A stretch of 64,000 nucleotides of DNA from Zunongwangia profunda SM-A87 (lineage in GTDB: Bacteria; Bacteroidota; Bacteroidia; Flavobacteriales; Flavobacteriaceae). Below the pieces are notes generated by a model that was given only the letters and a program-made list of their open reading frames with translations, was not told the origin of the DNA and searched no databases. Position 1 is the first letter of the stretch; every line of letters begins with the position of its first letter. Both the position numbers and the translations under genes were made by a program. Of the stretch, positions 25,931-34,864 are shown one piece after another. The DNA lies in assembly GCF_000023465.1 (NCBI RefSeq), contig NC_014041.1:2176001-2240000 (forward strand), written 5' to 3'.

Positions 25931-26962
25931 CTAAAACAGGAATTTTTGTTTTCTAATGAGTAACCAAATCACTACGGGCGCACCAATTATAGATGTTATT
26001 GCATTTATAGGTAAGGTAAACTCCATTCCCGGTAATTGAGACACAATATCACAGATAAGCATTAAAATCGCCCCGCCTAAAATTACAGCAGGCATTAAAA
26101 TAAGGTGGTTGTTCACCGGTAGCACCTGCCGAATTAAATGTGGCACCGCCAGGCCTATAAAAGCGATTGGCCCGCAAAATGCGGTAATACTGCCGGCAAG
26201 TAAGCTTGTAGCGAGTATGATAAGCATTCGGTTTCTGCGAATATTAACCCCCAGACTTCTGGCATATGCTTCGCCAAGTAATAAACTGTTTAGGTTTTTA
26301 ATGCTGAAAATCGCCAAACTAATGCCCAGGAACCAGAAAATGGCAAGGATACCCACTTCTTCCCAGGATAGGTCGCCAAGACTACCAAATGACCAGAAAA
26401 TATATTGCTGTAGTTGCGCTGCCGGGCTAAAGTAACTTAATATGCTTACCACTGCTCCCGTTAAACTGGCAAACATTAAACCCACAATCAAAATGGCCAT
26501 AGTATCTCGTAATCGTACAGAAGCTAAAACAATAGCAAAAAGCACCATTAAACTCCCTAAACTAGAGGCGATCACTAAAGTCCATTTAGAGAGAGCCAAA
26601 GCAACAAAGCTTCCTCCAATTAAAGTGGCTCCCATAATTACGATGGCAACCCCTAAACTTGCCCCACTGCTTAAACCTAAAACATAAGGCCCCGCAAGAG
26701 GATTTCTAAACATGGTTTGCATTAACAATCCGCTAATGGCGAGTCCGGAGCCGGCGATTATTGCTGTAAATGCCTTAGGAAGTCGATAATCTAAAATGAT
26801 ATAGCGGTAGGTTTCTTTAGAAACTTCAGCATTCATAAAAGAGGAAAAGATATCGTTGAAAGGGATATTTACCGATCCCAGACTGATATTAAGCAGTGTT
26901 AGGGCAATCAGCATAAGACTCAAAATCGCCCATATCGAGACATATTTTCCTACTTGTTGCAT
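25931..26962 (-). CDS. btuC: ABC transporter permease, BtuC/FecCD family
   Basis: A 343-residue inner-membrane permease with about ten helices. YRLPKAFTAIIAGSGLAISG, MFRNPLAGPYVLGLSSGASLG and GEAYARSLGVNIRRNR are standard FecCD/BtuC signatures; the last contains the coupling loop that contacts the ATPase. It works as a dimer with the ATPase and receives substrate from the binding protein. Its ATG overlaps the stop of the binding-protein gene by one base, and the ATPase gene follows without a gap. B12 is the likely substrate by context. Confidence 0.85.
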   Translation of the reverse strand: MQQVGKYVSIWAILSLMLIALTLLNISLGSVNIPFNDIFSSFMNAEVSKETYRYIILDYRLPKAFTAIIAGSGLAISGLLMQTMFRNPLAGPYVLGLSSGASLGVAIVIMGATLIGGSFVALALSKWTLVIASSLGSLMVLFAIVLASVRLRDTMAILIVGLMFASLTGAVVSILSYFSPAAQLQQYIFWSFGSLGDLSWEEVGILAIFWFLGISLAIFSIKNLNSLLLGEAYARSLGVNIRRNRMLIILATSLLAGSITAFCGPIAFIGLAVPHLIRQVLPVNNHLILMPAVILGGAILMLICDIVSQLPGMEFTLPINAITSIIGAPVVIWLLIRKQKFLF

Positions 26963-28101
26963 TAATCGTTTAAGGCTTTGTAAAATGTAGGTTGATAATT
27001 TTCTAAAAGCTGTGGATGGAATATAGAAATAAGATCTTTAAGAATAAGATCCGGACGGTTGGGACCCAATTCGTAAAAAATCACGCCACCGGTTTCCCCT
27101 TTGCTCATACTTACCGAAAATACTTTTTTATCCTGAACTGCTTTAAACTGTGAATAATGTTGCGATTGCTCCAGCATTCCGCTATACGATGTAAACTGCC
27201 CCGCACTTATCCAAAAATCAGCATCTTGTGCTTTATCCAAAACCGACTCAAACGATAGGGAAAGACTACCCGAGCCTTTGGTGTCTGCCCAAAGATATTC
27301 CGCATTAGCATCTTTTATCATTTGTGCCTGCCAACTATTACCATAAGGAAGATACCATTGATCTTTGTACATAGCACCGCTAAGCACTGTAGGTTTATTT
27401 TCAGCAGTTTCGGCCAGTTTTTTAGCCGATTGATAATTAGATTCAATACGTTGAAAAATCGAATCTGCTGCTTTAGATTCGTCGTAAAGCGCCCCAAAAA
27501 ATTTAATCCATTCAGCCTTTCCCAATGCCGAGGATTCCATCCATTCTCCATTGTAAACAACAGGGATTCCTGTTTTTTGAATGGTGCTAAAACTTTTATT
27601 ATCAGCGTTAATAGCAAAGCCTATTACAACATCTGGTTGAAGATCGATTAAAACTTCGGTATTTAAGCTTTCGTTTTTACCAACCTCTTTTATGGCTCCG
27701 GAATCGATTAAATTTCTTGTTTGTTCTGAAGAAATATAATCCAGTCCCGGGAAACCTTTTAAGGTACTGGTTTCGTTTAAAGCTTCCAAAGCCGGAATAT
27801 GTGTAGTAGAAGTCACCACTATTTTTTGAACCGGAATCGTCACTTTTTGATCATAAGTTACATTTTCAGGAATTTTTGCCTCCTTTTTAGCCAGCAGATA
27901 TTTAAAAGACTTTTCAGCTTCCGGCCATGGAGAATTTACTTCGATGATGCTGTAATCCTTAAATTCAGTTATAGAAAATCCATTAGCATATTCGATAGCA
28001 ATTTCCTTTCCTTCTGGATTTTCAGCTAAAGTTTTTGACTTTTCTGCTTCTTTGCAGGCAAGACTTAAAAGGAAAATAAAAAGAATTCCGATTTTTTTCA
28101 C
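26962..28101 (-). CDS. btuF: Substrate-binding lipoprotein of the B12-type ABC transporter
   Basis: A periplasmic binding lipoprotein of the helical-backbone (BtuF/FepB) class. GTG at 28101 gives MKKIGILFIFLLSLACKE, a perfect lipoprotein signal; a TTG start at 28122 is possible but would overlap a TACTTTTG promoter box. IVVTSTTHIPALEALN begins the first lobe, followed by LIDLQPDVVIGFA, both family hallmarks. It delivers cobalamin (inferred) to BtuCD. It heads the btuFCD operon, which diverges from the riboswitch-controlled btuB. The riboswitch lies on the other strand, so this operon may not share that control. Confidence 0.82.
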   Translation of the reverse strand: MKKIGILFIFLLSLACKEAEKSKTLAENPEGKEIAIEYANGFSITEFKDYSIIEVNSPWPEAEKSFKYLLAKKEAKIPENVTYDQKVTIPVQKIVVTSTTHIPALEALNETSTLKGFPGLDYISSEQTRNLIDSGAIKEVGKNESLNTEVLIDLQPDVVIGFAINADNKSFSTIQKTGIPVVYNGEWMESSALGKAEWIKFFGALYDESKAADSIFQRIESNYQSAKKLAETAENKPTVLSGAMYKDQWYLPYGNSWQAQMIKDANAEYLWADTKGSGSLSLSFESVLDKAQDADFWISAGQFTSYSGMLEQSQHYSQFKAVQDKKVFSVSMSKGETGGVIFYELGPNRPDLILKDLISIFHPQLLENYQPTFYKALND

Positions 28102-28119
28102 AAGAATATAATTTGACTT

Positions 28120-28127
28120 CAAAAGTA
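28120..28127 (-). promoter_or_regulatory. -7 promoter box of btuFCD
   Basis: TACTTTTG on the minus strand fits TAnnTTTG and lies 18 bases before the GTG start at 28101. No well-spaced TTG was found for the -33 element. Confidence 0.4.
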
Positions 28128-28186
28128 ATATTATTTAGAAATTAAGTCGCTTTCCTACAAGAAATGATTATTTTCGCATCGAAATT

Positions 28187-28411
28187 TTGGTTCGCTAATA
28201 CCGATTAAAAGGGAATCAGGAAAAGTTAGAAGCGCTAAATTAGAACTACGAAGTATAAGTAGGTAATTGAAATCTTTTAATTAATAAAACCTGAGCTGTT
28301 CCCGCAACTGTAAGCTTTGTTCCTATTGGAATGCTTGTAAAAAACTTCAAATACCACTGTCTGCAATAAGATGGGAAGGTAATTTACAGGACGCTAGCCA
28401 GGAGACCTGCC
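28187..28411 (+). promoter_or_regulatory. Cobalamin (adenosylcobalamin) riboswitch
   Basis: The conserved B12 box AGCCAGGAGACCTGCC is at 28396-28411. Upstream are the expected conserved pieces in order: AAAGGGAATCAGG near 28207, GAGCTGTTCCCGCAACTGT near 28294, and CCACTGTCTGC followed by GATGGGAAGG near 28353-28380. This is a class I-like cobalamin riboswitch on the plus strand, 49 bases before btuB. When bound to B12 it should lower expression of the downstream genes. Confidence 0.95.
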
Positions 28412-28433
28412 AGAAATAATAAAAACACGGATT

Positions 28434-28452
28434 GACTTTCGGGATAAAAGTC
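28434..28452 (+). promoter_or_regulatory. Hairpin before the btuB start, likely expression platform
   Basis: GACTTT (28434-28439) and AAAGTC (28447-28452) can pair just after the B12 box and 8 bases before the ATG at 28461. There is no T run, so control of translation rather than termination is the better guess. Confidence 0.45.
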
Positions 28453-28460
28453 GCTGGCAC

Positions 28461-30296
28461 ATGAAGAAAAAACTACTTTTTATACTAGTAGCCTTAGGGC
28501 TTTTTGGATCTAAGCTATTTTCACAATCGGGTGAAATTACGGTTTTAGATACCGTTATGCTAAGTGACGAAAAACTGGTCAAATTCTCGACAGGACAACA
28601 CGTAGCTCGGCTTTCGGATTCTCTGCTACGCTTTAATAATCCTTTGCTTACCGAAGTTTTAAATTTTAATACCCCTATTTATTTTAAGGAAAATGGACTT
28701 GGAATGGTTTCCTCACCATCATTTAGAGGGACTTCAGCTTCACAAACCGCGGTCATTTGGAACGGGATTAACATCAATTCCCAGTTTAACGGTCAAATTG
28801 ATTTTAATACGGTAAATAGTGGTGCCTACGATCAAATTGCGGTTCGCGGTGGCGGCGGAAGTGTGGTTTATGGGACCGGTGCCATTGGGGGAAGCATTCA
28901 TCTTAATAATACTCTATCATTCAAAAAACAACAGGATCATCGTCTTTTGCTGCGCTACGGTAGTTTTAATACACTGGATGCGCGTTACAATTTTAAAACC
29001 GCCCGAAAAAAATGGAGCCTAAATCTGGCAGTTTCAAGAAATAGTAGTGATAATGATTACGATTACCCCAATGATCGTGGCAAAAATTTAAATGGAGCAT
29101 TTTATAATAATTCAGCTAATATTGCGCTAGGTCACCGCTTTAATGCTCAAAACACGATTAAGCTTATAAGTGAATTATACGATGGCGAGCGTCATTTTTC
29201 TTTAATTCGACCTTCAGAAAACCGTACAAAATATATTGATCGTTCTTATCGCAATTTGTTAGAATGGAATAGCGAATTTTCCAATTTTACCCAAATAACC
29301 AGATTTGCATTTATACAGGAAGAATATCAATATTACGGAAATATCGAAAGTGATAATTTTACCTTCGGAAAGGCCCATAGTTACATAGGGAAATACGATT
29401 TGGCCTATGAAGCTTCAAAGGATATCCTGCTAAATGCGGTGATCCAAAATACGTATACGAAAGGTGAGGGGAGTAGCATTGCTGAAAATGATCGAAATAT
29501 ATTTTCGGCAGCAATTTTAATGAAACATGCGCTTACTGATAAATTTCAATATGAAATGGGTTTGCGTAAAGAAGCTACCGATAACTATGATAGTCCGCTT
29601 CTATATTCTTTAGGCGCTAATTATGAATTTAGTGATTTTTATAGTTTACAATTTAACGCTTCCAGAAATTTTAGGATTCCCACTTATAATGATTTGTACT
29701 GGGCCTCTTCGGGGAATCCAGAATTAAAACCGGAAACTTCAGACCAGGCAGAAATAGGCAATATTTTTAGTATCGCAACTTTTGAGTGGGGGCTGACATT
29801 TTTTTACAATCAGATAGAAAATATGATTCGCTGGGTACCGGGAGCAGATGGTGTTTGGCGACCAGGTAATGAAGATAAAGTGGAGGTCTACGGCATAGAG
29901 TCATACATCAGCTGGCAAAAAAAGCTGGTTAAAGATCAAATTTTAAGTGCCAGTGTTAATTATGCCTATAACGTTTCAGAAAACGATAAAAGTAACCGAC
30001 AATTGATTTATGTGCCATTCCATAAACTGAACGGAAATATTACGTATCAAATAAGTCGGTTTACACCATCTATTCAATTTTTATATAACGGGAAGGTTTT
30101 TACCAGAACCGATCATAGTGATCAACTTGATGGATATTTTTTAACCAACCTGGGACTTTCTTATGCTATGGATAAGCAAAGGAACTGGCAGTTAGGCGGA
30201 AAAGTAAATAACCTGTTTAATAAGGAGTACCAAAATGTAGAAAACCGGTGGATGCCGGGAGTTAATTTTAATATATATCTGAATTTTAAATTTTAA
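28461..30296 (+). CDS. btuB: TonB-dependent outer-membrane receptor, BtuB-like
   Basis: A 611-residue outer-membrane transporter, close in length to E. coli BtuB. A signal peptide (to about residue 21) is followed by a plug domain with SPSFRGTSASQTAVIWNGININ and VRGGGGSVVYGTGAIGG, then a 22-strand barrel ending in a terminal aromatic (NIYLNFKF). Late motifs include NFRIPTYNDLYW and LKPETSDQAEIG. The cobalamin riboswitch directly upstream identifies the ligand as B12 or a related corrinoid. The next gene starts 10 bases downstream and encodes a MACPF lipoprotein, then a BtuG-like lipoprotein. Confidence 0.93.
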   Translation: MKKKLLFILVALGLFGSKLFSQSGEITVLDTVMLSDEKLVKFSTGQHVARLSDSLLRFNNPLLTEVLNFNTPIYFKENGLGMVSSPSFRGTSASQTAVIWNGININSQFNGQIDFNTVNSGAYDQIAVRGGGGSVVYGTGAIGGSIHLNNTLSFKKQQDHRLLLRYGSFNTLDARYNFKTARKKWSLNLAVSRNSSDNDYDYPNDRGKNLNGAFYNNSANIALGHRFNAQNTIKLISELYDGERHFSLIRPSENRTKYIDRSYRNLLEWNSEFSNFTQITRFAFIQEEYQYYGNIESDNFTFGKAHSYIGKYDLAYEASKDILLNAVIQNTYTKGEGSSIAENDRNIFSAAILMKHALTDKFQYEMGLRKEATDNYDSPLLYSLGANYEFSDFYSLQFNASRNFRIPTYNDLYWASSGNPELKPETSDQAEIGNIFSIATFEWGLTFFYNQIENMIRWVPGADGVWRPGNEDKVEVYGIESYISWQKKLVKDQILSASVNYAYNVSENDKSNRQLIYVPFHKLNGNITYQISRFTPSIQFLYNGKVFTRTDHSDQLDGYFLTNLGLSYAMDKQRNWQLGGKVNNLFNKEYQNVENRWMPGVNFNIYLNFKF

Positions 30297-30306
30297 AAGT
30301 CAACCC

Positions 30307-31986
30307 ATGAAAATGAACAAATTTTTAGTCTTTGGAGCCATAGTTGGTTCTTTATTTTTTAGCTCGTGTAGCAGTGATGATGATATACGGGTACAAAACG
30401 GAGGCAATATGGATTCTCAAGAAATTATTACAATTAGAGAGCGAAATTCTAATGACCCTTTAATTTTGAGTAATAAAGATTTACCTAAAGAAAAAAAAGT
30501 TTTAAAATCAAATGATTTTACGAAGCAATCTTCTCTTCAGAATGAGGATTATTTGGGCAGATCTTATGACATAATTTCTAATGGTATTGGTTCTACTGAA
30601 GGAGTGAGATATCCAATTATAGATATTGAAAAATTTATTTTGGATAATCCTGATTATTATTACTCTACTCAATTAAAACAATCTAAAGCTAATAGTTTTT
30701 CATTTTCAAATTTTGAAAGATTTGCTTCTAAGTCCAATCATTCTTCAAAAATTTCATCAAATTTTAGTATTAATTTAGGTGTCTTTAGTATTGGTTCTAA
30801 ACATAAATATGAAAGAGCGTTTTCAAGTGAAACTATAAATGAGACAAATAGAGTTTTTGGAGAGGTCAATGTTTCAATCGAGGATGCATCCTATAAATTA
30901 TTAGTAAGCTCCAACTCACTAAAGAAAATTAGAGAGAAATATTTGAGACCATCTTTCCTAGATGAGCTTTATAATACAACAAATAAAGAATTCATTCAAA
31001 ATTATGGAGGTCTAGTTATCACAGATTATATATCTGGAGGTAGAGCGAATGCTGTTTTTACAGGGATACACACTGAAAATTCTAATTCTCAAACATCTGA
31101 AAGTTCTATGGATAATTCCATAAGTGCTTCTTTTAGTTATGAATCTTATGGAGCATCTGCTGACATTGGTTTTGGTAATACAAATGGTAGTGTTATAGCT
31201 AGTGCGAATAATATATCAGATTTTAAAACGTCGATTATAACATACGGCGGTAATTATGGTTTTAGTGGTTTTACAATTCCTAAAAGTATTGATGATGTAA
31301 ATATTGATTTGTCAAATTGGGCATCATCATTAAATGATTCAAATAATCATGTTTTAATAGACTTTAATGATAATGGTCTTTATCCCATAACAGATTTTAT
31401 TAGAGAAGCTAATCTCAGTTATAATTTAAATAGAATAATAAATGGCAATGGCCTTAAGGTAGAGGCTGAAAATCTTATAGAGCCACGTATCGAAGCAAGA
31501 TGGGTATTATATCAGTATGGTATCGGGAGTATTGCTCTTGTATTAAAAACGCGATTTAATGATGATTTGGTACTTAAATACTCAAATTTTGTTGGATATT
31601 GGAATAATACTCAAGAAATGGTGAGTTTTGCTGAAAATGAGTCAGATGATTTATTACAATTTTATAACTTGGAAGTTGTGGCCGTTCCATATACTCCCGG
31701 AATTGCTTATAACCCTCTTTCAAATCCTAATTTGCCAATTTATTCTGTACACTACAATTTTGAATATAGAATCAGTGATATTAGTGAAAGTAGTATGAAA
31801 AAATATTATGATTCAAATAATGAAATTTTATACTTAGTTTCTAATACAAGCGAAGGTAAATTTGCATACTCAATACAAGACGATTACATTTTGGATACTT
31901 ATGGTATTAGGAATTGGGTGGATAGTATGCAAACCATACAGATGAGTAATAAAGATTTAGATAATTATACAATAGTAGGATTATAG
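30307..31986 (+). CDS. MACPF (perforin-like) domain surface lipoprotein
   Basis: A 559-residue lipoprotein with Cys21 in SLFFSSCSSDDD; the acidic residues after Cys fit a Bacteroidota surface-export signal. Residues 233-245, YGGLVITDYISGG, match the spacing of the MACPF signature (YG-x-x-x, six residues, GG), although the usual [TS]-H-[FY] is replaced by G-L-V. The two regions expected to refold into membrane hairpins are present: about 131-190 (FASKSNHSSKISSNFSINLG) and 258-312 (serine- and glycine-rich, ending ITYGGN). Residues 390-559 form a C-terminal domain with no recognised family. The gene is distinctly AT-rich (14 of 60 G+C at both 30601-30660 and 31321-31380). Its first 24 shared codons are identical to btuG. 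Pore formation is inferred from the family. Confidence 0.82.
   Translation: MKMNKFLVFGAIVGSLFFSSCSSDDDIRVQNGGNMDSQEIITIRERNSNDPLILSNKDLPKEKKVLKSNDFTKQSSLQNEDYLGRSYDIISNGIGSTEGVRYPIIDIEKFILDNPDYYYSTQLKQSKANSFSFSNFERFASKSNHSSKISSNFSINLGVFSIGSKHKYERAFSSETINETNRVFGEVNVSIEDASYKLLVSSNSLKKIREKYLRPSFLDELYNTTNKEFIQNYGGLVITDYISGGRANAVFTGIHTENSNSQTSESSMDNSISASFSYESYGASADIGFGNTNGSVIASANNISDFKTSIITYGGNYGFSGFTIPKSIDDVNIDLSNWASSLNDSNNHVLIDFNDNGLYPITDFIREANLSYNLNRIINGNGLKVEAENLIEPRIEARWVLYQYGIGSIALVLKTRFNDDLVLKYSNFVGYWNNTQEMVSFAENESDDLLQFYNLEVVAVPYTPGIAYNPLSNPNLPIYSVHYNFEYRISDISESSMKKYYDSNNEILYLVSNTSEGKFAYSIQDDYILDTYGIRNWVDSMQTIQMSNKDLDNYTIVGL
30310..30385 (+). repeat. 76-bp direct repeat, copy 1 (start of MACPF gene)
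   Basis: This segment is identical, base for base, to 32007-32082. It covers the start codon, signal peptide, lipidation Cys and the SSDDD residues of both lipoproteins. The two copies are 1697 bases apart and bracket the MACPF gene. Confidence 0.97.
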
Positions 31987-32006
31987 TTTTAATTTAAAGT
32001 ATTATA

Positions 32007-32082
32007 AAAATGAACAAATTTTTAGTCTTTGGAGCCATAGTTGGTTCTTTATTTTTTAGCTCGTGTAGCAGTGATGATGATA
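32007..32082 (+). repeat. 76-bp direct repeat, copy 2 (start of btuG-like gene)
   Basis: This is the second identical copy of the signal-peptide segment. Recombination between the copies would delete the MACPF gene and leave btuB followed directly by an intact btuG-like gene. Confidence 0.97.
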
Positions 32083-33095
32083 ATATTATAGACAATGGAA
32101 ATGAGGTAGAAACTCCTGAATCCTTTCCATATAAAGAAGGCGTAATTATCTTAAATGAAGGATCACAGGCAGCAGGAACTGTATCTTTTTTAGATTGGGA
32201 TTTTACAGCTGTAGAAAATGATATTTTTGAAACCGTAAACGAAGAAATGGACTTGGGTAATTATGTTCAATCCATATTTTTTGATGGAGATACGGCTTAT
32301 ATAATTTCTAACGGGTCCAATCTGATTACTGCTGTAGATCGCTATACATTTGAATACAAAGGAATTGTTGATAGCGGTCTAACAGTACCTATGTTTGGTG
32401 TCGCTTATAATGGTAAAGCTTATGTGGCCAATCGTAATTTGACTTGGGGAGATGGATATACTACAGATGATTTTTTAACTGTTATTGATTTGGAAACTCT
32501 GGAAGTAGAAAAAACTATACAAGCTGGTAAAGTCTTAGGACAAGTATTCGAAAAAGATGGTTTAATTTATGTTGAAAACGCGGCGTTTGGATTAGGGAAC
32601 AGTATTCTAGTATTTAATCCTGAAACAAATGCATTTGAAGATACATATGAGCTTTTTGTAAATGATGAAGATGAAACCGAAGGTTTAACTTCTATAGAAA
32701 TCATTGATAACGTAATCTATGCATTGTCGAATCAGAATCTTTATACTTTAAATTTGAGTACTGGGGAAGAATTAACTAAAACAGATCTAAGTAATATTGG
32801 ATCCACTAATAATCTTGATATTGAAGATGGAATAATTTATTTTACTTCTGGAACTTCTGTTTATACTATTAATGAAGGTGATCTAGAATCGCCAGAATCC
32901 CCATTATTCTCATATGAAAGCACTTCAGCTTACGGAAAAATGTACGGATTCAAAGTAGACGATGGTTATATCTATACATCAGATGGTGGAGATTTTGCCT
33001 CTGCCGGAACTGTAGAAATTTATACGACCACCGGAGAATTCGTGAAAGAATTTAATGTAGGTGTTGGACCAAACAGCTTCTATTTTAATAAGTAA
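32010..33095 (+). CDS. btuG: BtuG-like beta-propeller surface lipoprotein (DUF5074/YncE-like)
   Basis: A 361-residue lipoprotein (Cys19, then SSDDD, a surface-export signal) made of repeated four-stranded blades, for example VQSIFFDGDTAYIISNGSN, MFGVAYNGKAYVANR, LGQVFEKDGLIYVENAAFG and IEIIDNVIYALSNQNLYTL. This YncE-like seven-bladed propeller is the architecture of BtuG, which in Bacteroides captures B12 at the cell surface and sits as a lid on BtuB. Placement in a riboswitch-led operon with btuB supports that role. It is the last gene of the operon, followed by a terminator at 33216. The gene name is assigned by architecture and context. Confidence 0.82.
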   Translation: MNKFLVFGAIVGSLFFSSCSSDDDNIIDNGNEVETPESFPYKEGVIILNEGSQAAGTVSFLDWDFTAVENDIFETVNEEMDLGNYVQSIFFDGDTAYIISNGSNLITAVDRYTFEYKGIVDSGLTVPMFGVAYNGKAYVANRNLTWGDGYTTDDFLTVIDLETLEVEKTIQAGKVLGQVFEKDGLIYVENAAFGLGNSILVFNPETNAFEDTYELFVNDEDETEGLTSIEIIDNVIYALSNQNLYTLNLSTGEELTKTDLSNIGSTNNLDIEDGIIYFTSGTSVYTINEGDLESPESPLFSYESTSAYGKMYGFKVDDGYIYTSDGGDFASAGTVEIYTTTGEFVKEFNVGVGPNSFYFNK

Positions 33096-33215
33096 CCTTT
33101 TTTGTACCCAATATTTAGAAAACTTTAATATCCTATATAAAATTAGAAGAAATAGTTTTCGTTTTAAAATAGTATCTATAATTAGCGAAAGCTGAGAAGA
33201 TACTATCACCTATGA

Positions 33216-33242
33216 AAAAGCCCCGGATTTCCGGGGCTTTTA
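33216..33242. terminator. Bidirectional terminator between btuG and the S41 peptidase gene
   Basis: AAAAGCCCCGG and CCGGGGCTTTT form a perfect 11-bp GC-rich stem with a four-base loop. The T tracts on both strands suit both convergent genes. Confidence 0.93.
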
Positions 33243-33264
33243 ATTTTTAAAAAAGAAGGTATTG

Positions 33265-34737
33265 TTAATTTCTTAAGTTTAAGCTAGGTAATTCATCGAT
33301 ATACATTCTTTTGTAATTTGGTTTTAAAGATGAACTCTCTGCAAACTCCTGATAATTAAATTCTTTTTGAATTGTTCTGGTTTGTATTTTAGAAGTTTTC
33401 CCTGTTATGGCATTGATCGCCGCAGCCAGCATAGGCTCAGAAGGATCTCCTAAAACACCATAGTTAGAAAGTGATTCTTCTATTTCTACATCTGGCTCAA
33501 TTCCGTCGTAAGGCACAACAATATCATTTGCATTTACAGATTCATATACCAAAGGTTGTATCGCATATTTGTGATCAGGATTTGCATTTGTTCTACCAAA
33601 GTTGGGGCTATCGTAAAGTGTTACTGAAGCCTGCGATTTACCGGTAGTTGTATTACCTATTAAATACACATCAATATAAGGTTTTAATCCATTTATAACC
33701 AATTCACTGGCCGATGCCGTACTGGAAGTACCTATAACATATAAGCTGGAAAGATTCAATTTATTTATATCTGTTCCACCTTGAATTTTATCTACAAAGT
33801 AATTAAACAACTCATCTGGTGCATTGGCCAGAAAGTAATTCTGATAATCTTCATTCCATTGCTTTTTGGCAAAGATTTCTCCGGTATAAGAACCAGTGAT
33901 CATACTCGCCATAGCGGTAGCAGAAGAAACACGACCTCCACCATTATACCTTAAATCTAATATAAGTTCATCGATATTTTCAGCAGCAAAATAGGCAAAA
34001 GCGTCATTTAGTTGAATATCAAAATCGGCTACAAAACTATTATACATTAGATAACCTATTTTTAAACCTTCTACTTCAAGAACATCCTGTATAAGCACAG
34101 GGTTCTCTGTAATTTCACTGTTTGCTATGGTAACCTCTTCACCAGTATTCGTAACGGTATTATCATTAATTTCAGCTAAAGAAAAAGTAACTGATGGACT
34201 GGCTAGCAGGGAAGCATAATTACTAACAGTTAATGTTTCGCCATTGATTTCGGTAAAAAGATCCCCTCTTTTTATTGCGGTTCCCTCTGCATTACTTCCG
34301 GGAATGATATATCTTACGATTCCAAATATATCATTAGAGTTAGAGAAGCGATATAACCTGTAATCCACACCAGTGGTCTGTGAAATACCGCTAAAGCTAT
34401 TTTCTAGAGCAATATAATCATCAGTAATAAAACTAAAGCGATCCTGAGAGGCTACCAGACCTTGATAAAATAAATTTGCCGGAGTATCCCAATCTGCCAG
34501 ATATGCATAATAATCTTGTTCAGTATCAAAATAATCATCAGCTAATTCTGGGATATCCGACTTGTAAAGATAGATTTCGTCCATCCCACGATAAATGAAG
34601 TCTTCAATTTCCACATTTTCAGGATCTGTAAGTACCCCATCATCTACAACATCATCCATATCTTCAGAACAGGACGTCATCAAACTACCACAAAGGAATG
34701 CGAATAGTAATAATCTTTTCATTTTCATGCGTTTCAT
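33265..34737 (-). CDS. S41 family peptidase, lipoprotein
   Basis: A 490-residue C-terminal-processing-type protease anchored by Cys23 (LMTSCSEDMDD, with acidic residues that may direct it to the surface). An N-terminal helical region and a PDZ-like domain (about 120-200, with GIVRYIIPGSNAEGTAIKRGD) precede the protease domain. The serine lies in GTSSTASASE near residue 345 and the lysine of the dyad in TTTGKSQAS near 372; LILDLRYNGGG near 262 is the family signature. Its substrate is unknown. It is convergent with btuG and divergent from the ECF sigma gene. Confidence 0.93.
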   Translation of the reverse strand: MKRMKMKRLLLFAFLCGSLMTSCSEDMDDVVDDGVLTDPENVEIEDFIYRGMDEIYLYKSDIPELADDYFDTEQDYYAYLADWDTPANLFYQGLVASQDRFSFITDDYIALENSFSGISQTTGVDYRLYRFSNSNDIFGIVRYIIPGSNAEGTAIKRGDLFTEINGETLTVSNYASLLASPSVTFSLAEINDNTVTNTGEEVTIANSEITENPVLIQDVLEVEGLKIGYLMYNSFVADFDIQLNDAFAYFAAENIDELILDLRYNGGGRVSSATAMASMITGSYTGEIFAKKQWNEDYQNYFLANAPDELFNYFVDKIQGGTDINKLNLSSLYVIGTSSTASASELVINGLKPYIDVYLIGNTTTGKSQASVTLYDSPNFGRTNANPDHKYAIQPLVYESVNANDIVVPYDGIEPDVEIEESLSNYGVLGDPSEPMLAAAINAITGKTSKIQTRTIQKEFNYQEFAESSSLKPNYKRMYIDELPSLNLRN

Positions 34738-34864
34738 TTAAAGTTATTGTTAAAAAAAGCTAAAATAGGTACAAAACAAATAAATTAAAAAAGTTTTGTA
34801 ACAAAATAAATTGTCGTTCGTCGTAATGATGAAAGGGTAGTAAAAAAAACTAACCATCAATCAA

